Source: Curtobacterium caseinilyticum
Lineage (GTDB): Bacteria > Actinomycetota > Actinomycetes > Actinomycetales > Microbacteriaceae
Assembly: GCF_030363035.1 (NCBI RefSeq)
Contig: NZ_JAUCMN010000001.1
Coordinates: 186,001-250,000 of the forward strand
Direction: 5' to 3'
Length of the DNA: 64,000 nucleotides
Under the pieces are notes generated by a model. The model did not search any database, was not told the DNA's origin, and saw nothing but the letters and a program-made list of their open reading frames with translations. Shown piece after piece: positions 61,213-64,000 of the stretch. Positions within the stretch are counted from its first letter, which is position 1. Each line of letters starts with the position of its first letter. A program made the translations under genes and the position numbers.

Positions 61213-63402
61213 TCACAGCGGGCGGTGCGGACCCTCGCCGGTCACGTCCGGGACGCGGACGGGACCGGCCGGACGGGAGGCACGACCCGGCTCGGTCGCG
61301 CCGGTCGCGGGGGTCGGGACCGGGATCGGGGTCGCGTCCGTCGGGCTGGCGGGTCCGGTCGCGCTGGCAGGAACGGCTGCGCTGCCCGGCTCGGCTGCGC
61401 TGCCCGGCTCGGATGCGCTGCTGGGCTCGGCTGCGCTGGTGGGCTCGGCTGCGCTGGTGGGCTCGGCTGCGCTGGTGGGCTCGGCCGGGCTCGTGGTCGG
61501 GGCGCTCTGCGGCGTCTGGGCCAACTTGGCGACGACCGCCGCCGCGGTGGCCGGGCCGACGCCGTTCACCTCGGCGACCTGCTCCGCCGTCGCCTCACGG
61601 AGCCGGGCCACCGACCCGAAGTGCTTCAGCAGCGCGTTCACCCGGGACGGCCCGAGACCGGGGATCTCCGACAGCTGCGACCGCACGTCCCGCTTTCGCC
61701 GGGTGCGCTGGTGCGTGATGGCGAAGCGGTGCGCCTCGTCGCGGATCCGCTGGATCAGGAAGAGCGCCTCCGAGTTGCGCGGCATGATCACCGGGAAGTC
61801 GTCGTCGGGCAGCCAGAGCTCCTCGAGACGCTTCGCGATGCCGACGAGCGCGATGTCGTGCACGCCGGCCTCGTCCATCGCCCGCTTCGCCGCCTGCACC
61901 TGCGGCTGCCCGCCGTCGACGATGACGAGCTGCGGTCGGTAGGCGAAGCGCTTCGTGGGCTTCGTGCCCTCGACGACGCCGTCGCTCGTGGCGTCGGGCA
62001 CGTCCGGGACGGCTGCGTCCTCGTCGAGACGGGCCAGACGTCGCGAGAGCACCTGGTACATGCTGTCGGTGTCGTCGGTCGTCTCGGCGATCGTGTACCG
62101 CCGGTACTGGTCCTTCCGCGGGAGCCCGTCCTCGAACACCACCATGGAGGCCACGACGTTCGTGCCCTGCAGGTGCGAGATGTCGTAGCACTCCATCCGC
62201 AGCGGCGCCTCGGTCATGCCGAGGGCGTCCTGGATGTCGGCCAGCGCGGCCGAGCGGGTGGTGTAGTCGGCGCTCCGCTTCGTCTTGTAGAGCATGAGGG
62301 CCTGCGCCGCGTTCTGGGCGGCGGTCCGGGCCAGGCCGGCACGGTCGCCGCGCTGCGCGGTGCTGAGCTTCGTGCCGCGGCCGCCACGGCGTTCGCTGAG
62401 CCACTGCTGCAGGGCCTCGGCGTCCTCGGGCAGCTCCGGCACGACTACCTCGCGCGGGACGTCCTCGCTCGTCGCGTACTGGCCCTGCACGATCTGCTCG
62501 ACGAGGTCGCCCGTGCTGATGTCGAGCTCCTTGTCGACGACCCAGCCACGGACACCACGGATGCGTCCACCCCGGACCGAGAACAGCTGCACGGCGGCCG
62601 CGAGCTCGTCCTCCGCGACGCCGAACAGGTCGAGGTCGACGGAGTCGCGGAGCACCACCGCGGACTTCTCGAGGACGGCTTCGAGCGCACCGACCTGGTC
62701 GCGGTACTTCGCGGCCTGCTCGTAGTCCATCGCGTCGGCCGACGCGGCCATGCGCTGCCGCAGCGTGGTGATCACGCGTCGGTCGTAGCTGCCCATGAAG
62801 CGGACGAACTCCTCGACGATCGCGCGGTGCTCGGCGATCGTGACCTTCTGCGAGCACGGGCCGCCGCACTTGCCGATCTGCCCCGGGAAGCACGGCTTGC
62901 CGGTCTGCATCGCCTTCTTGTACGAGGAGTCCGAGCAGGTGCGGATCGGGAACACCTTGATCATCAGGTCGATCGTGTCGTGCACCGCCCAGATCTTCGG
63001 GTACGGCCCGAAGTACTTCGCACCCTTGATCTTCCGGTTGCGGGTCACCATCACCCGCGGCGACTCCTCGCCCAGGGTGATCGCCATGTACGGGTACGAC
63101 TTGTCGTCCCGGAACTTGACGTTGAACGGCGGGTCGAACTCCTTGATCCACGTGTACTCGAGCTGCAGGGCCTCGATCTCGGAGCCGACCGTGGTCCACT
63201 CGACGCTGCGGGCGGTCAGCACCATCCGCCGCGTGCGCTCGTGGAGCGTCGGGAGCGGCGCGAAGTAGTTGCTCAGCCGTGCGCGGAGGTTCTTCGCCTT
63301 GCCGACGTAGAGCACCCGTCCGGCCTCGTCACGCCATCGGTAGACGCCCGGGTCGGTCGGGATCTCCCCCGCCTTCGGCCGCCAGGAGACGGTGTCCGCC
63401 AC
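61213..63402 (-). CDS. uvrC: Excinuclease ABC subunit C
   Basis: 729 aa, longer than most UvrC proteins (about 600-680). GIY-YIG domain ([25 protein letters not shown], about 19-43), a Cys-rich [13 protein letters not shown] and [13 protein letters not shown] region, UVR helix (about 205-245), RNase H-like domain with [21 protein letters not shown] and IVDGG, and two HhH motifs ([30 protein letters not shown]). After the HhH comes an 18-bp repeat array coding EPTSAA-like hexapeptides and a Pro/Ala tail. Makes both incisions in nucleotide excision repair. GTG directly follows the uvrA stop. Confidence 0.96.
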   Translation of the reverse strand: MADTVSWRPKAGEIPTDPGVYRWRDEAGRVLYVGKAKNLRARLSNYFAPLPTLHERTRRMVLTARSVEWTTVGSEIEALQLEYTWIKEFDPPFNVKFRDDKSYPYMAITLGEESPRVMVTRNRKIKGAKYFGPYPKIWAVHDTIDLMIKVFPIRTCSDSSYKKAMQTGKPCFPGQIGKCGGPCSQKVTIAEHRAIVEEFVRFMGSYDRRVITTLRQRMAASADAMDYEQAAKYRDQVGALEAVLEKSAVVLRDSVDLDLFGVAEDELAAAVQLFSVRGGRIRGVRGWVVDKELDISTGDLVEQIVQGQYATSEDVPREVVVPELPEDAEALQQWLSERRGGRGTKLSTAQRGDRAGLARTAAQNAAQALMLYKTKRSADYTTRSAALADIQDALGMTEAPLRMECYDISHLQGTNVVASMVVFEDGLPRKDQYRRYTIAETTDDTDSMYQVLSRRLARLDEDAAVPDVPDATSDGVVEGTKPTKRFAYRPQLVIVDGGQPQVQAAKRAMDEAGVHDIALVGIAKRLEELWLPDDDFPVIMPRNSEALFLIQRIRDEAHRFAITHQRTRRKRDVRSQLSEIPGLGPSRVNALLKHFGSVARLREATAEQVAEVNGVGPATAAAVVAKLAQTPQSAPTTSPAEPTSAAEPTSAAEPTSAAEPSSASEPGSAAEPGSAAVPASATGPASPTDATPIPVPTPATGATEPGRASRPAGPVRVPDVTGEGPHRPL

Positions 63403-64000
63403 CTACCGAGCACCTGCCTTCTGCTTGCCCTGCTGCTGCTTCTGGGTCGCCTGACGTGCGCCGACGGCCTGCTCCTTGCCGACCCGTGCGTCCTGCGCGT
63501 CGAAGATCTCGCGCAGGAACACGCCGGTGTGGCTCTCCGGCACGTCGGCGACGTGCTCGGGGGTGCCGACGGCCAGGACGGTCCCGCCACCCGCGCCGCC
63601 CTCGGGGCCCATGTCGACGAGCCAGTCCGCCGACTTGATGACGTCGAGGTTGTGCTCGATCGTGATGACGGTGTTGCCCTTGTCGACCAGGCTCTGCAGC
63701 ACGAGCAGCAGCTTCCGGACGTCCTCGAAGTGGAGACCGGTCGTCGGCTCGTCGAGCACGTAGACCGTCCGTCCGTTCGAGCGACGCTGGAGCTCGGTCG
63801 CGAGCTTGACGCGCTGCGCCTCGCCCCCGGAGAGCGTCGTGGCACTCTGCCCGAGCCGGACGTACCCGAGGCCCACGTCGACGAGGGTCGCCATGTAGCG
63901 GTGGATCGCGGAGATCGGCTCGAAGAACTCGGCGGCCTCGCTGATGGGCATGTCGAGGACCTCGGAGATGTCCTTGCCCTTGTAGTGCACCTGCAGCGTC
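63403..64000 (-). CDS. uvrA: Excinuclease ABC subunit A, C-terminal part
   Basis: About 199 C-terminal residues; the gene continues past the right edge. It has the second ABC signature [15 protein letters not shown], Walker [19 protein letters not shown] and the D-loop/H-loop [24 protein letters not shown]. The last 30 residues are Gln/Lys-rich. Damage recognition partner of UvrC and UvrB. Confidence 0.96.
   Translation of the reverse strand, partial: TLQVHYKGKDISEVLDMPISEAAEFFEPISAIHRYMATLVDVGLGYVRLGQSATTLSGGEAQRVKLATELQRRSNGRTVYVLDEPTTGLHFEDVRKLLLVLQSLVDKGNTVITIEHNLDVIKSADWLVDMGPEGGAGGGTVLAVGTPEHVADVPESHTGVFLREIFDAQDARVGKEQAVGARQATQKQQQGKQKAGAR

Overview
The window is 64 kb of very GC-rich DNA with tightly packed, often stop/start-overlapping genes. 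Several genes point to an actinobacterium: the mycothiol ligase MshC, RbpA, WhiA, OpcA, a GlgA/GlgM-type glucosyltransferase facing GlgC, and the tkt-tal-zwf-opcA-pgl operon. Gene order and protein style suggest Micrococcales, family Microbacteriaceae, with a Curtobacterium-like genome as my best guess. That placement is inference, because no 16S gene or other marker is present. Almost everything is chromosomal housekeeping. I see no prophage, insertion sequence, integrase, CRISPR array or plasmid gene.

Layout. 1-5.7 kb: partial trmI and a HAD phosphatase (minus), a PAC2 protein (plus), then mshC, uppP and an M20 peptidase (minus). 5.88 kb: tRNA-Leu(GAG) with a terminator, followed by 0.5 kb of repeats. 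6.5-13.2 kb (minus): a hypothetical protein paired with a zinc alcohol dehydrogenase, a type II NADH dehydrogenase, a 69-aa protein, a DEAD/DEAH helicase and dinB. 13.3-26.7 kb: mostly single genes and pairs, including an acyl-CoA dehydrogenase-like protein divergent from an SGNH hydrolase, a beta-lactamase-fold protein, DacB, an acetamidase plus an AtzH-amidase fusion, an rRNA/tRNA methyltransferase, a sirtuin plus a histidine phosphatase, and a glycosyltransferase plus an alpha/beta hydrolase. 26.9-33.8 kb: alpha-glucan genes treS, glgA and glgC, with an exonuclease, ribosomal protein L31B and an ABC ATPase between them. 33.9-40 kb: serB, fabG, a three-gene run ending in SURF1, an ABC-F protein and bioY. 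40.2-47.4 kb: the sufB-sufD-Rieske-sufC-sufT operon, divergent from heme A synthase ctaA, then ctaB. 47.7-54.7 kb: transketolase and the oxidative pentose-phosphate genes. 55-58.8 kb (minus): gap-pgk-tpiA, secG, rbpA. 59-64 kb (minus): uvrA (partial), uvrC, rapZ, whiA.

How the genes work together. Three central-metabolism blocks sit close together: glycolysis (gap-pgk-tpiA), the pentose-phosphate pathway with the G6PDH activator OpcA, and glycogen/trehalose interconversion. SURF1, CtaA and CtaB serve cytochrome aa3 oxidase assembly, and NDH-2 feeds electrons to the same chain. The suf genes supply Fe-S clusters. MshC makes the mycothiol redox buffer. UvrA/UvrC, DinB and the helicase serve DNA damage handling.

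The unusual content is between and around the genes. (1) A family of about 42-nt near-perfect palindromes lies at gene 3' ends, with compensatory base-pair changes between copies. (2) A 51-nt TGGAGCAG...CTGCTCCA element occurs twice in opposite orientations. (3) Two unrelated tandem arrays share an 83-bp period. (4) About fourteen genes carry a TANNNT -10 hexamer 6-8 nt before the start codon, implying leaderless mRNAs; one divergent pair has overlapping -10 boxes, and two genes use the upstream gene's TAG stop as the start of their -10. (5) In-frame 18-bp repeats encode hexapeptides in the disordered parts of four proteins. I found no convincing new multi-gene system; the palindrome family and the promoter architecture are the strongest leads.
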